Assembly (NCBI GenBank): GCA_033439765.1
Contig: JAULSN010000004.1
Span: 1,746,001 to 1,810,000 of the forward strand
Origin: Lasiosphaeria ovina
Lineage: Eukaryota > Ascomycota > Sordariomycetes > Sordariales > Lasiosphaeriaceae
Direction: 5' to 3'
DNA: 64,000 nucleotides
Shown piece by piece: positions 1-10,673 of this stretch (positions are counted from its first letter, which is position 1; each line of letters starts with the position of its first letter). A program made the translations under genes and the position numbers. Under the pieces are notes generated by a model. The model was not told the DNA's origin. It made no database searches and saw only the letters and a list, made by a program, of their open reading frames with translations.

Positions 1-804
1 CATATCAAACGAGGGTGGCGACGCCGGCGAGGAGGCGTTATGAAGGGCCTGGAGCGACTGCAGACAGGCTGTAAAACACGTGCAAGGGCCTCCAGAACTA
101 GTTGACGACGATTTGTGCCTCGGAGAGGGCCTCGAATGGGGTGTCGCGGTCGGGCTGGGGAAGAAGTTTGCCGGTACGCTACCGGGGTTGGGCAGCTGCG
201 ACTGGTTGTAAGCGTACATTTCGTGGGCATTGGGATCCGCCCAAGTGGCCACGGATGCCGACATGGAATAGTCGTATGAATGAGACCGGCCGTGGCCCTG
301 GTCGAGTTGTCCTACCATGGCGGGCGATTCGACATAATGCGCAGCTATGTCGTTTGGAGGTGTCCACGGCATACCGGCCGAGTACATGTCGCCGGCGACT
401 GTTGGGTTGGCATGGCCAGCGGACCCCGTCTCAATGCCCATCAGAGCCAAACCCGACATGGAGTGACTGCGACTCAACCCCCCATCAACGCTTGTAGGGG
501 GTGTGCTCCAGCCCGTCTCCAGCTTATACAGCCCTGGGACTGCTTGGTGGGCTGAATAGACCATGCCCCTGTCGTCGGAGACGGGCGACATGCCCGACAT
601 GTCTGTTGGGACGGCGCTCTGCATGCTGGAGCTGGTGTCTGACTTTGGCTTTCCTGCCCGGCTTGATGGCGAATATCGGCATTCAATGCCGCAGGCAAGA
701 CACCGCGAGCAAATCGGCCTCGCCTTGGAGCATTTGACCTTTGCAAGAAAACAGCCGTCGCAGGATGCGCGTAGCCGAGGCTGGCGAGGTTTCGAGGACG
801 ACAT
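1..804 (-). CDS. AflR-type Zn(II)2Cys6 transcription factor, partial (C-terminus beyond window)
   Basis: Seen: reading the minus strand from the ATG at 804-802, the frame stays open for 268 codons to base 1, so the gene is cut by the window edge. Residues 15-42 hold a binuclear zinc cluster with cysteines at 15, 18, 25, 32, 35 and 42 (C-x2-C-x6-C-x6-C-x2-C-x6-C), plus an extra Cys38; basic residues precede and follow it. A Ser/Pro/Met-rich linker follows. Residues 241-256 read CTCFTACLQSLQALHN, the start of the AflR-family regulatory domain found in many polyketide cluster regulators. Known: AflR-type proteins bind TCG-N5-CGA-like sites and activate polyketide genes. Inferred: this is the pathway regulator of the polyketide synthase 10 kb away on the same strand, whose promoter has such a site. 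The link is by position and motif only; the regulator could instead serve a cluster to the left of the window. Confidence 0.88.
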   Translation of the reverse strand, partial: MSSSKPRQPRLRASCDGCFLAKVKCSKARPICSRCLACGIECRYSPSSRAGKPKSDTSSSMQSAVPTDMSGMSPVSDDRGMVYSAHQAVPGLYKLETGWSTPPTSVDGGLSRSHSMSGLALMGIETGSAGHANPTVAGDMYSAGMPWTPPNDIAAHYVESPAMVGQLDQGHGRSHSYDYSMSASVATWADPNAHEMYAYNQSQLPNPGSVPANFFPSPTATPHSRPSPRHKSSSTSSGGPCTCFTACLQSLQALHNASSPASPPSFDM

Positions 805-2334
805 GGTGTATAGAAGGTTGACTTGGCGACGCGTGCTTTCTGTATAAGCGGATCACCAGGCTGCGAGGTTTAGATGCAGGCGATGGCTAGGGCCGAAACA
901 GTAGTGGACATGGTATGGGAAAGAAAACAAGTCCAGTGTCTGGAGGGAGGCCGGGGAGACAACGCAGGAGTGTGTATATAGGTGGATGCCGACGAGGGTT
1001 GTATTAGCGGAAAGGTGTGTGTGTCGGGTGGGGATGGATTATAATATAACGTTTGGCGGTTGGAAATGCCTGCAGCACGAACTACGTATTACTGTCTGCG
1101 TTTGGCAACAACGAAAAAAAATGCCAAAGTATTAGCGAGCGGATCAGCTGCAGCCAGGCCAAAGAAGAAATAGAGAGAGCCACAAAGTGTTCCCCCAAAG
1201 CTTCATTCCACGACGGACACCAAGAGGTAACAGGAGCGACCAGTAAGCTGACCCTAGGGGAAGAGGAAGCTTCCTTGGGATAATTAAGCTTGGAGAAGTG
1301 GGAGGGAAAGAAGTGAATAGCGAGATGCTTAAAGGGGGAACAAGGGAGCCCCGGTTAAAAGAACCCGTCGCGTTAAAACCCGAGTGTGATTTAGGAGACA
1401 CGACCCACGACCCACTTGGGCGACAGACAGACTGAGCTGTGTGAGACACTGGGCGGAAGCCAGGTTGCCCTTTGCCGCGAGGACATAGGAACCTTTCACG
1501 AGCATGTATGTAAAGTGCTGTACCAGGGAGAAAGACTGGCAGAGGGGGGATCCCAGATCTCAGCGCCAGCCGCATGGGACGCGGCGAGAAGAGGAGATGC
1601 CGGGTTGGCCAAGCAGATATCAGAGCGAGCCCACCAAGTATCCATCCCTGCGGACGGGGAGCGCGCCGGTGACATGCGCCGGGAGACGCAAGACGCACGG
1701 CGAGAAAGCGAGCTCAGGCGATATGGGAGACAGGGCACTTGGTGGAGCGAGGCAATGGGATATCTACTGCGCAGGCGACCAAAACAACAGCGTAGCAACC
1801 TCCTCCAGGCCCGTTCCAGATTCCAGAGGTCAGTACGTCAAGCCCTACTTGGCTCGACGACTGCGCGGAGCGGGAAGACGCACGACATGAGGTATGGAAA
1901 CCGTAAGCCGGCAGGATCAAAGGAGGAGTCGGGGAAGACGTCGAAACTAGCCAACTGCTCGACGGAAGAGATAGGAGGACAGGCAAGAGGTCTGCTGGGT
2001 ACCTAGAGTGAGCAAGCAAGCATCGAGCCATGGAGAGCCAGAGCCACGTAGAGCTAGGCCTGGCGGATGGATGACGCACCGACGGCGTTCATGGGCTTGT
2101 CTTGCTTGTCACCCAGCACATGCGTGCAGGCGTGGTCGAGCCTCGAGTATTCGATACACGGGCAAAGCGCGTTAGCGGGGCACAGGGGGCGAACTCGAGC
2201 TGCAACCATGGAAGCAAGAGCTGGCTGGCGACCTCAGGCCTGGCCTGGCCTGGCCTGGCACTAAGCGGGCTACCTACCCAGGCAGGCCTATGCAATTGCG
2301 AAGGCCACACTCGATGCGCAAAAATCGGGGCGAG

Positions 2335-2364
2335 CGAGAGCCAGAGCCAGAGCCAGAGCGAGAG

Positions 2365-2425
<61 letters not shown>

Positions 2426-2434
2426 CAGAGAGAG
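2335..2434. repeat. Hexanucleotide microsatellite (GAGCCA)n
   Basis: About 16 near-perfect tandem copies of GAGCCA, with one GAGCGA interruption near 2358-2364. Because the unit is six bases, all six frames stay open as dipeptide runs (Glu-Pro, Ser-Gln and Ala-Arg type on plus; Gly-Ser, Ala-Leu and Trp-Leu on minus). This explains the overlapping ORFs here. No flanking coding signal supports translation. Confidence 0.9.
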
Positions 2435-5400
2435 CACGGGCGCTCGCACGCAGCCCGAGGCACGAAAAGCTTGACCGTGTGTGAAAGGCCATAACATGGA
2501 TGCCAAGCCAGCAGCAGCAGCTGGCTCGAGCTCAACGACGCTCGTTATGCTCTGGGGCGCCACTTAAAGTACGACGCATGTTACATGCATCCTGCAAATA
2601 GAACGCCTGCAAGGCAGGCCAGGCCTACCACGGGGTTTGGAGGGGTTCTCCAACCACCGTGGCTGCAAAGACACACATGGCGGGCGGTTGAATTGGCCAT
2701 GTTTCCGCCAAGCCAAGACAAGACAGAACAAGACCAGACGCAAACGGCATCATGCTGGCCACGGAGGGACATCTAGATGAAGTGAGAAGTATCAGTATCA
2801 GTATCACTGTAGCCAGACACTTGACGCCGCCCAGCCAACTGTGTCGAGAACTCCAACACCTAATCATCAATGTACTGTACCCTATGTACGGTATAAGGTA
2901 GTGGGGTCGGACAGTTGGACTGGTACGGACACCTCTCTGAGTCCGACCATCTCAGGCACGGGAGGCAGGCAAAGGTGCCCGGATATGGGGATAGGTGCAT
3001 TTACTGTACAGGGATGGGGATTGGGACAGGTTGAGAGACATGTGGCTAGCCCGTTGGGAGAATAAACTGCACCGTAGCTCGGTTGGCCACCTCCATTTCT
3101 GCCGCTGTTTGCGGGCAGAGAGAACGACGGGAGCTGCGGTGCGGTGCGGGATGGAAGATCCTTCAGGTCCCCGAGAGCTGAGCTAAACGCGCTTGTGCGT
3201 GTGCGTGTGCGTGTGGATGGACGTCCAGGTCGACGTGCGTCAAAGTTAAGGCACGCTCGTGCCGTAGGTGGGTGCAAGGAGAGCAAAAAGTAAGAGAAAA
3301 GGATAGTTTGAAAGGTGAAACAAAACAATGCTTGGTGGTTAGCCAAGGCATCTTGCTCTACCTAGAGCTGTTCGTTTTCTAGTGGTGTTCAGTGTTCAAG
3401 ACGGGGGCCAACCAAAATCGAAAATCTCCAAGTCTTATGCGCGTGAAATGACGGGGTCAGGGTGTGCCTACCTTACATACACTACGCCTACATTAGTCCA
3501 CTGCAGGCCCACATGCGTTCAGTCCAGGGGGGTTTGTGCCTAATACGTAGGGCTGCCTGTGGCGGGGGTGTCTTGGGTCCTGGGCGCAAATGGTCGGGTC
3601 GTTTAGCTATCAAAATTGAGTAGCCACCAAAGCACCTAAGAAGGCAACAGGTTAACACAATGAAGCAGTCCCGGGTTGCGCACTTCAAGTTCCATTGATG
3701 TTGTCGCAACGTTGTCCAGATAGGTTGTTGTTCATGCGGGCCAACCCGGAAGGTGCGTTTCTAATTCAGGCAGTCATTATCAACTGTCTCCAGGCTGTTT
3801 CTGAATGGAAAACTCCGAAGCGCCTGCCGTTTTATGAGAAGTTGCACTCAGCCGCTACAGCGTTAGATCTAGGAAGGAACGAGCAGAGTATCTAAGGTAG
3901 GTAAGTTGGCGATCATAAACGTAAATTCTACTAGTGTATCCATTGATGTTCCATTGCAGAGTTTGGGTGCTATTAGTGGAGGAAAGTGCGCTGGGAGAAG
4001 AATTCACAACTTCCAATGTTTGTTGGAGCATTAAATTCGCAATGGATAACTAAGACCTAGAACTGCCCGCCTACCTACCTAGATAGATATCGAGACTCAT
4101 TGCAAGCCGCACATCGCCGTCTGACCCTCCCTCCCCCCTATTCGTTGAACACTTCTTACCTCCACGGATTGCCTTATATCTCACAGTTAAAGGCAGCAGG
4201 GGCACGGGAGCTTGAACAACTTGGCCACTGGCATTGGATCGCTAGGCGCCTGCAGCCCGGAATACCTTCATCGAAGGATCGGTTTCTTTCCTTTTCCCTG
4301 GAAAGACACTTCCCAGAGCGGAAGTTAATCACATTAGAATGCCCCAAGACACCAACATGAGGCGGCGACTTACAAGGCTGTCTATAGGTACCTAGTAGTC
4401 TCAGCCTACCTTAGACAAAAACGCCCAAAAGACACAGAAGATGAACAGAAACTGCGAGCACGTCACTAAAGATTCTCCCTCTGACAGCAGAGATCACGGC
4501 CAGGAACCACTATACGACCACTGCGTGCATTACACGTCGCTGGTCAGAGTTTACTGCGTATGTATGTACAAAGTGGCGTCAAAGGTCACTTTCGAGAACG
4601 ATCGACAGGAGCCCCACATTCTCACTTCTCTAGATACCTTGGCTGGGTGGGCTCAGAGTTTGGCGAATGCTGCCGTTACCTAGCCTATCAGCGCTCAAAA
4701 TTGCCCGGCGTTCTAGGGTCTCAAGGGTCCCTGAGACCACGTACACACACCGCCAACGCTGTGTTTCAAGCCAACTTCTGGAGCAGATCGACAAGCGCCG
4801 AGCCCACAATCTCAATCGAACAGCCGAAGCCAGCCTTGAATTGGCATGGCATGGGACATGTCGAGGTCCAGAACTCTCAGCTTCCCATCAGCCCCTTCGC
4901 CGAGCGGGAACATACAGTCCCCGAGGCCCCGCGGTAGCCTTCGTTCTCAGCTCCTGCTGTTCCCGTAAAACATTTCGACAGTCCCTCCCTTCAGTAGTCA
5001 GAATGTCACAGAAACCACAGGCTCCAGTATCCAACCAACTACTCACACTTCACAATGCGGTTTAGTCAACAGCTTATCGACCCCGGGCCAAGCTGCTGTA
5101 CGAAATAATTGGTTGTGAGGGATATTACTAACGATACATTTGACCCCTATACACTTCCACAACTTGGTCCCTGTGATTACTCTATACTTGTGAGTTATGT
5201 GCCATGTCATTCCATTTGCGGATTTCTTTTACTTGCATTATTTTCTGTCTTCTCGCTTATACGAATTCTAGGCGAATAGAGATTGGCGTCTCGGCCGAAC
5301 ATCGTGGGCCAGTCATCGCTCTCCATCCCCGTTGCACCTGAAATAGCACTCGCCGTACAACCAGATGCTATATTCCGCTGCCCAAGCATTTTGACAGGAT

Positions 5401-6934
5401 ATCCTGGACTGGACGTCGTTGATGTCTATTTGCCACAGAACTGCAGGAACTTGCCCGTCCTCCCAGGTACGTGCTAATAAGGGATGACATGCACGCCGGA
5501 ACCTACCCTCTCAACGGTGAAAGATCTCCCCCCCAAACAGAAACACAGAGAGGTTCTGCTTCAGTCTATAATAAAGCTAACCAAAGCAGAGAAAACAACA
5601 CAAGTCTCAAGCTTGACTGCACCCATGTGGCTCTGGGTCCTCGATGGTGCACATGTTATTTTCCTCGGATGAGCCTCGGAGTTTGAGCCACCGCGAGGCA
5701 GACAGAGTGCAGCCAACCTTTCCATCGGCATCCCGGGTTTTCCCTGGAAACTAATAAACAAAGCGAGCTTGGAAGGTGCTTCTCGACGTGCATTACTCCA
5801 TGGCCTTACCTCCAGCCTCCCCTGCGCTGCGAAAGGTTAACTGGGGCTCTGCGCTCAGGGGATCGGATCTATGCTGTCCATCGGTCACGGGTTTATTTAC
5901 ATGATCAAAGGCCCAACGGCCATCCCTCGAGTTATCCTTGGCTGGTCTCTGTGTCAGACGTGGGCTGCACTCGGACAGCGGGATAACAGAAGTCAAAGAC
6001 AAATTCCGAAGAGCTCCTCTACCCCGACCCTGCCAGATCAGCGGCCACGAGGTGGTGCAACATGCTATCCGAACGTGGAAAGTTACACTATGCGGCCGCC
6101 CATCCCGAACCCCTAGGGCGGATGCCTGGAACTGAGCTGGCAGGAGAATACGGCCCAGGCCCGTGCACATACGAGAAGGCCAGACATGGGGCTCGCAGTG
6201 CTAGCAGTGCTCGCAGTAAGGATAGACCAAGGCCGTGGAACGCTGGGCGCTGCGATTCGCGGGAGGCTCTCTCTGGTTTTCGGATCAGAGATGGGTTCCG
6301 GCACAAGCAAGTCTGGGGAAACTGCTAGCTTCGGGACTGTGAAACCTGACAGCAGCATGGCATGGCCTGTTCTGGCTACCCCTACTTCCCACCGCCTCTC
6401 TCCCGCCCTAAGCCACCCTGCGTGCACACGGATACGGATATATTTCTCGGCATGTTCTCGTCAGGCTTACATGATGCATTCTAGAATACGTCGAACGCCT
6501 CCAGCTCCTATCCTGACAAGGTGCATGGGGCTAGTTGAAGGGTTGTTGCAGCTGCGATGGGCGCTCGCCGTGTGACGGATGGCCGCATCGAACGAAAGAA
6601 GAAAAGAAATATCTCATAGTCTCCGAGCTTGCCTGGCTTGCAGAGTCTTTGGTCCGGTCTCTCCCTCCAAATACAAGGTCGATCAAGGACGACAAATGCC
6701 TTGGGCGGAAATAGGGCGGGCATGTGAAAAATGGACATACGTCAAGACGATAACATGGTGATATTCGAGGGCAGCAGCTTCCCCCTTTCAGAGACTTGGC
6801 GCCATCCCAAGATTACCTGGCAACCCCCTGGTCTTTGCGGGTTGTGTTCATACCGATGCACATCGCACATGTCCATGGCAACTCGGGCAGCAGGTGATTC
6901 ATTGTCTCTACCAATAGAGTAGATTTGGGTTCTG

Positions 6935-6955
6935 CCCCCCCCCCCCCCCCCCCCC
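6935..6955. repeat. Poly-C tract, 21 bases
   Basis: Uninterrupted run of 21 C in non-coding DNA. Its true length is uncertain because homopolymers of this size are hard to sequence and assemble. Confidence 0.9.
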
Positions 6956-9253
6956 GTGGTCGGAGGAATTCTTGCCGTAATACCAGAAGAAAAGCTGCGA
7001 AGGGGGCTAAGAGTCGCATAGGGAGCACGGATTACCAATGACGATGTGCTTGTTTGACGCCTGGGACCCAAGACAACGATTGAATTTCCGAAAGGCTGCA
7101 ATACGGGGTCTGCCTGCCTGACTGCTCGCACGACGTTGTCGGGATCTTGTGCTCGCTCTCTCCCTTCTTCGTCTTCCATCTGTGTTGATATATGATGTCC
7201 GCGGGCCGTAAGACAAGACTATATAAATATAAATATATTGGCTATGTGTGCCGGTGTCTCGTGACGAGCTGCCGTGCGACGATGCGGCAGCGATATGCAA
7301 TTGGATGCTGCGCGCGCATGTGCAATGGCATAGAAGAGAAGAAAAAAAAGAAAAAAAAGAAAGGGGGAGACAAAAAACACACACACACTCAAAATCCTTT
7401 TTCTCTAAGCTATCTAGCGGTTTGCCTTTTTTTTCTCTCCTTTACAGCTGGCTGCCCTGCTCTGCCCGCCTCATTGCTGCATCTTGTTCCCATGTTGGGG
7501 GTTACACACGCCCACACACACTCGGGTTGTGTGCGCGTGGGGGAGGTGTGGAGGTTAGGTTAAGATTGAACGAGGACGAACTTGCATCACGCAACTTCAA
7601 TAAAAATCTCTTGTCTCAGTTCCCCAAGTCCCCGCACTCCTGAAGTTCAAGGCTCCAACTGATCAACACCCGAGGGCCAGGAGGCAGGCACCAAGGAGCA
7701 CAATTGACGGTCCAGGACTTAACATGGAAACCAGGGAATTTCAAGGATTAAGAAAGGAAGTCTAGTTTAGAAGGTGCGCTCTGCTAGATTTCCACAACAC
7801 TCTGTTAGTGAAGCTTAAATTATTGCTGCGAAAATTGATTGCTCGACTAGGCCTCTTAACAGACCATGTTACTCAAGGTACTTCTTGATATGCATCCTGA
7901 GAAGACTTTTCCTCCTCGCAGGGTAGGAAGCAGAAGGCACCGTTCCCCAAGCCAAGTCGGAGTTGGGGTTTGGAGGGTTTGTTGTTCAGGTCAAGTCAGG
8001 TCAGGTCAGCACCTAGGTATCATGCCGACTTCTCCCCACTTGGGTGGTAGGTAAGGCAAATAAGCCGCATTCGCATAGGAACGGTAGCAGAAATGGCGGG
8101 CGGCGGCCAAATAAGTCGTACTTGGATGATGAGAAATAAGAACAAGAAACGACATTGGCTAGGTATATAGGAACTTACCAAAATGGTAGACAGCAACTTG
8201 CTGGCCAACAACCACGGTTTGGGGAATGGAATGCATCCATTACCACCTACTCGGGTTCCTCCTCTCAAAGCGGCACCAGGGTAGTCTTATCTTGTCTTGT
8301 CTTTCAGGGCTGCAGCCATTTTGGTTACTACCTCAGCTGTATGTACGGATTACCTACCTCGCACCCGCATCTCGCATTTACTCAACACCCCACTACCATG
8401 TTCTTTTTTGCTATTACCCTTCGCAACAGCCACGCCACAGCAAAACTATCAAATCCTAGTGTATAAGCAAGCGTCTAATAAGACCTTTGCGTGGTGTGCA
8501 TCGTGTCAGCACACCATAACATGCCTATGTAGGTATCTTAGCCTTGCGTATGTATAGACATGATGAAGTTTAATGTTTCGAGAGAGTTGAAGTGAGGCGT
8601 AAAAGAAGGAGGGAAGACATGCAATACTACGTACAGTACCGCGCAAGTGCTCACTCGTGAGAACGAACATATTACGCCATACGAACTCGCTCCTTATTGG
8701 TAACTAACGACGGTGGGTTTTCTGTATGGGATGTCTTGTTGACACACATCGAAGTAAGAACCCAATGACATCCAACAACAGCACACACACACGCACACAT
8801 ACACACAGGCTGGAAATAAAGAAAAGCAAACTAGTTGGCTTCAGGCTCAATAACCCACGGCAACTAGCGGAACAGGAATTTCCATATATTGTCAAACACA
8901 GAGAGGGAGGAGTTAGTCACCATATACCTATAGGTTAGTCTAGTGAAATAAGACAGAGAGTAATTGCGAGAGTCGTAGGTACTGCACACCACTCCATCAC
9001 CACCGTCAATATCTCTTCGCGGACCACTTCTAATACCCAACGAATCCATTGCTTTTTGACGACGATAGCAAAGCCACAAGCCATAAACCACCCACCCAAA
9101 ATGAAGACGGCACATCGGACCGGCATTGTACATACTGTAAGTGGCCAACCCCCTTCGCAGCGGACAGGGCAGACAGAGAAGCATGTAGTGAGTCAACTAC
9201 TGGGTAAGGGACAGGAGGGGACGGGATGGGAGCTGGAACTATCGCCAGAGTTT

Positions 9254-9280
9254 GGGGGGGGGGGGGGGGGGGGGGGGGGG
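9254..9280. repeat. Poly-G tract, 27 bases
   Basis: Uninterrupted run of 27 G in non-coding DNA, about 1.4 kb downstream of the synthase stop codon. It is the longest homopolymer in the window. A G run of this length could form G-quadruplexes, but its length may be an assembly artefact. Confidence 0.9.
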
Positions 9281-9734
9281 TGATTATACCACCACAAACA
9301 CAAGGACTATGCACAAGAAATACAGACTACGGTTTGTGGCGTCGTTTTGGAACCCAGATATCTCCACCGCCGCTCTCAAAAACCGCGCGTGTGTGTTAAT
9401 GATGGTCACCAGACAAGAAAAACGAAACCAAAAAGACTTTTTCGCGCTTGGCGCAAAAGAAAAGAACAGAAAATGGAGGCGGGGGCGGACAGAGGAAAAG
9501 AAATCAGAAACCATGGAAGTCAAACGAGACATGACCCGGTTTAGACTTGGCTAGATAGATAAGGTAGATATAAGTTCCTCTCCGGCAAACGAGAGATTGG
9601 GAGCAAGAAAAAGAGCGAGAGCAATAAGGAGAGAGAGATGTGTGTGTTGTAGAGGGAAAGAGAAAGACAGAATGGGAGAGAGAAGGAAGGACGGGGAGGT
9701 AAGTAAATAGCAATAGGGTTAGAAAACGAATGAT

Positions 9735-9763
9735 AAGAACAAGAACAAGAACAAGAACAAGAA
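9735..9763. repeat. (AAGAAC)n microsatellite
   Basis: About five tandem AAGAAC units in a purine-rich stretch of otherwise non-coding sequence. Confidence 0.8.
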
Positions 9764-10673
9764 GAAATAGAAGCCCTTCTTGGAGACAGGCCATTGCCCA
9801 AAAGGGGGGAGGGGTGCAGGAGAACAATAAACAAGATGCTTCAACTTAATGTACCCCCTTATTAAGTTCACAGACATACATAGATAACCCTATATAAAAA
9901 AAGAATAGACGGAAGTTCACGCCGAGGTATAAGGGAGAAAAGAAAGTATGAAAGAATGAAAGAAGAAAAGAGAGACAAGGGCAGACTAAGGGACGAATAC
10001 CATGGCTGGCCGTTGTGCACCGATCTGCTGAAGGTTGCTGTTTAATTCATAACAGACAACAAAGACAAACTGAAGGAATAAAGAACAAAAGAAACGATAG
10101 CATAGATCATGTTGACCAACTTTTCATAGGCTATACAATGTATTTCACAGGCATCAACCTCAACGAGTAGACGAGCAAAGCTTCTAACAAACAGCAGCTA
10201 TATCATTCTGATCTATGGAAACTGGCTCAGAAGCCTCTTTTAGGTGTACAAGACGAGCTGCCAGGCCGGCTGGTCGGCGAGCTCTGATAGAGAGAGAGCG
10301 GTCTCTTACTCAAAGGAAAAAAAAAAGCAAACAAGCAATAGTCTATGAAAAACCCAATCTTGCAATGCTAGCAGTGCCACATAAATGAAACAAGCAAACA
10401 TCTCGCTCCCCGAGGTAGGTGGTAATTAGAACAGTAGAATTGAAAAGGACTGATGGAAATAGTAAGCAATGACAATGACCTCCATACCCCCTCCCCGTAT
10501 CCGACGATAGAAAGCGAAGTAGCAAGTATAAGGAATTACAACTTGTATCTGCTGACTGTAGGGCAGATGCATAATAAAACGAAGGGGGTTTGACAAAAGA
10601 GCCATCAAAAACGTGTAGGCATTCCGACATAGTCGACCGCGTGACTTGCTGTAACTCCGATGCGGCGTCAAAT

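Larger units (their letters stand above)
805..10673. other. Long gene-free stretch between regulator and polyketide synthase
   Basis: About 9.9 kb with no ORF that resembles a protein family or shows convincing exon structure. The first kilobase should hold the regulator promoter and 5' leader; the last few hundred bases hold the 3' end of the synthase transcript. It contains simple repeats (listed separately), runs of GGTCA near 7988-8010 and TGGCC near 2240-2260, and (AC)n near 8785-8810. ORFs of 100-200 codons here have biased, repetitive or arginine-rich composition and look like chance frames. Confidence 0.6.

Noticed and set aside
1416..2006. 196-codon plus-strand ORF near the regulator
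   Set aside because: Arg/Gln/Ser-rich, unlike a known protein, and overlapped by several frames on both strands; likely chance.
2136..2146. TCG-N5-CGA match upstream of the AflR-like gene
   Set aside because: It lacks the S and W positions of the strict consensus and lies 1.3 kb from the start codon; best taken as background.
2089..2563. Overlapping repeat-encoded ORFs on both strands
   Set aside because: All six frames are kept open by the hexanucleotide repeat; the dipeptide runs are not evidence of a gene.
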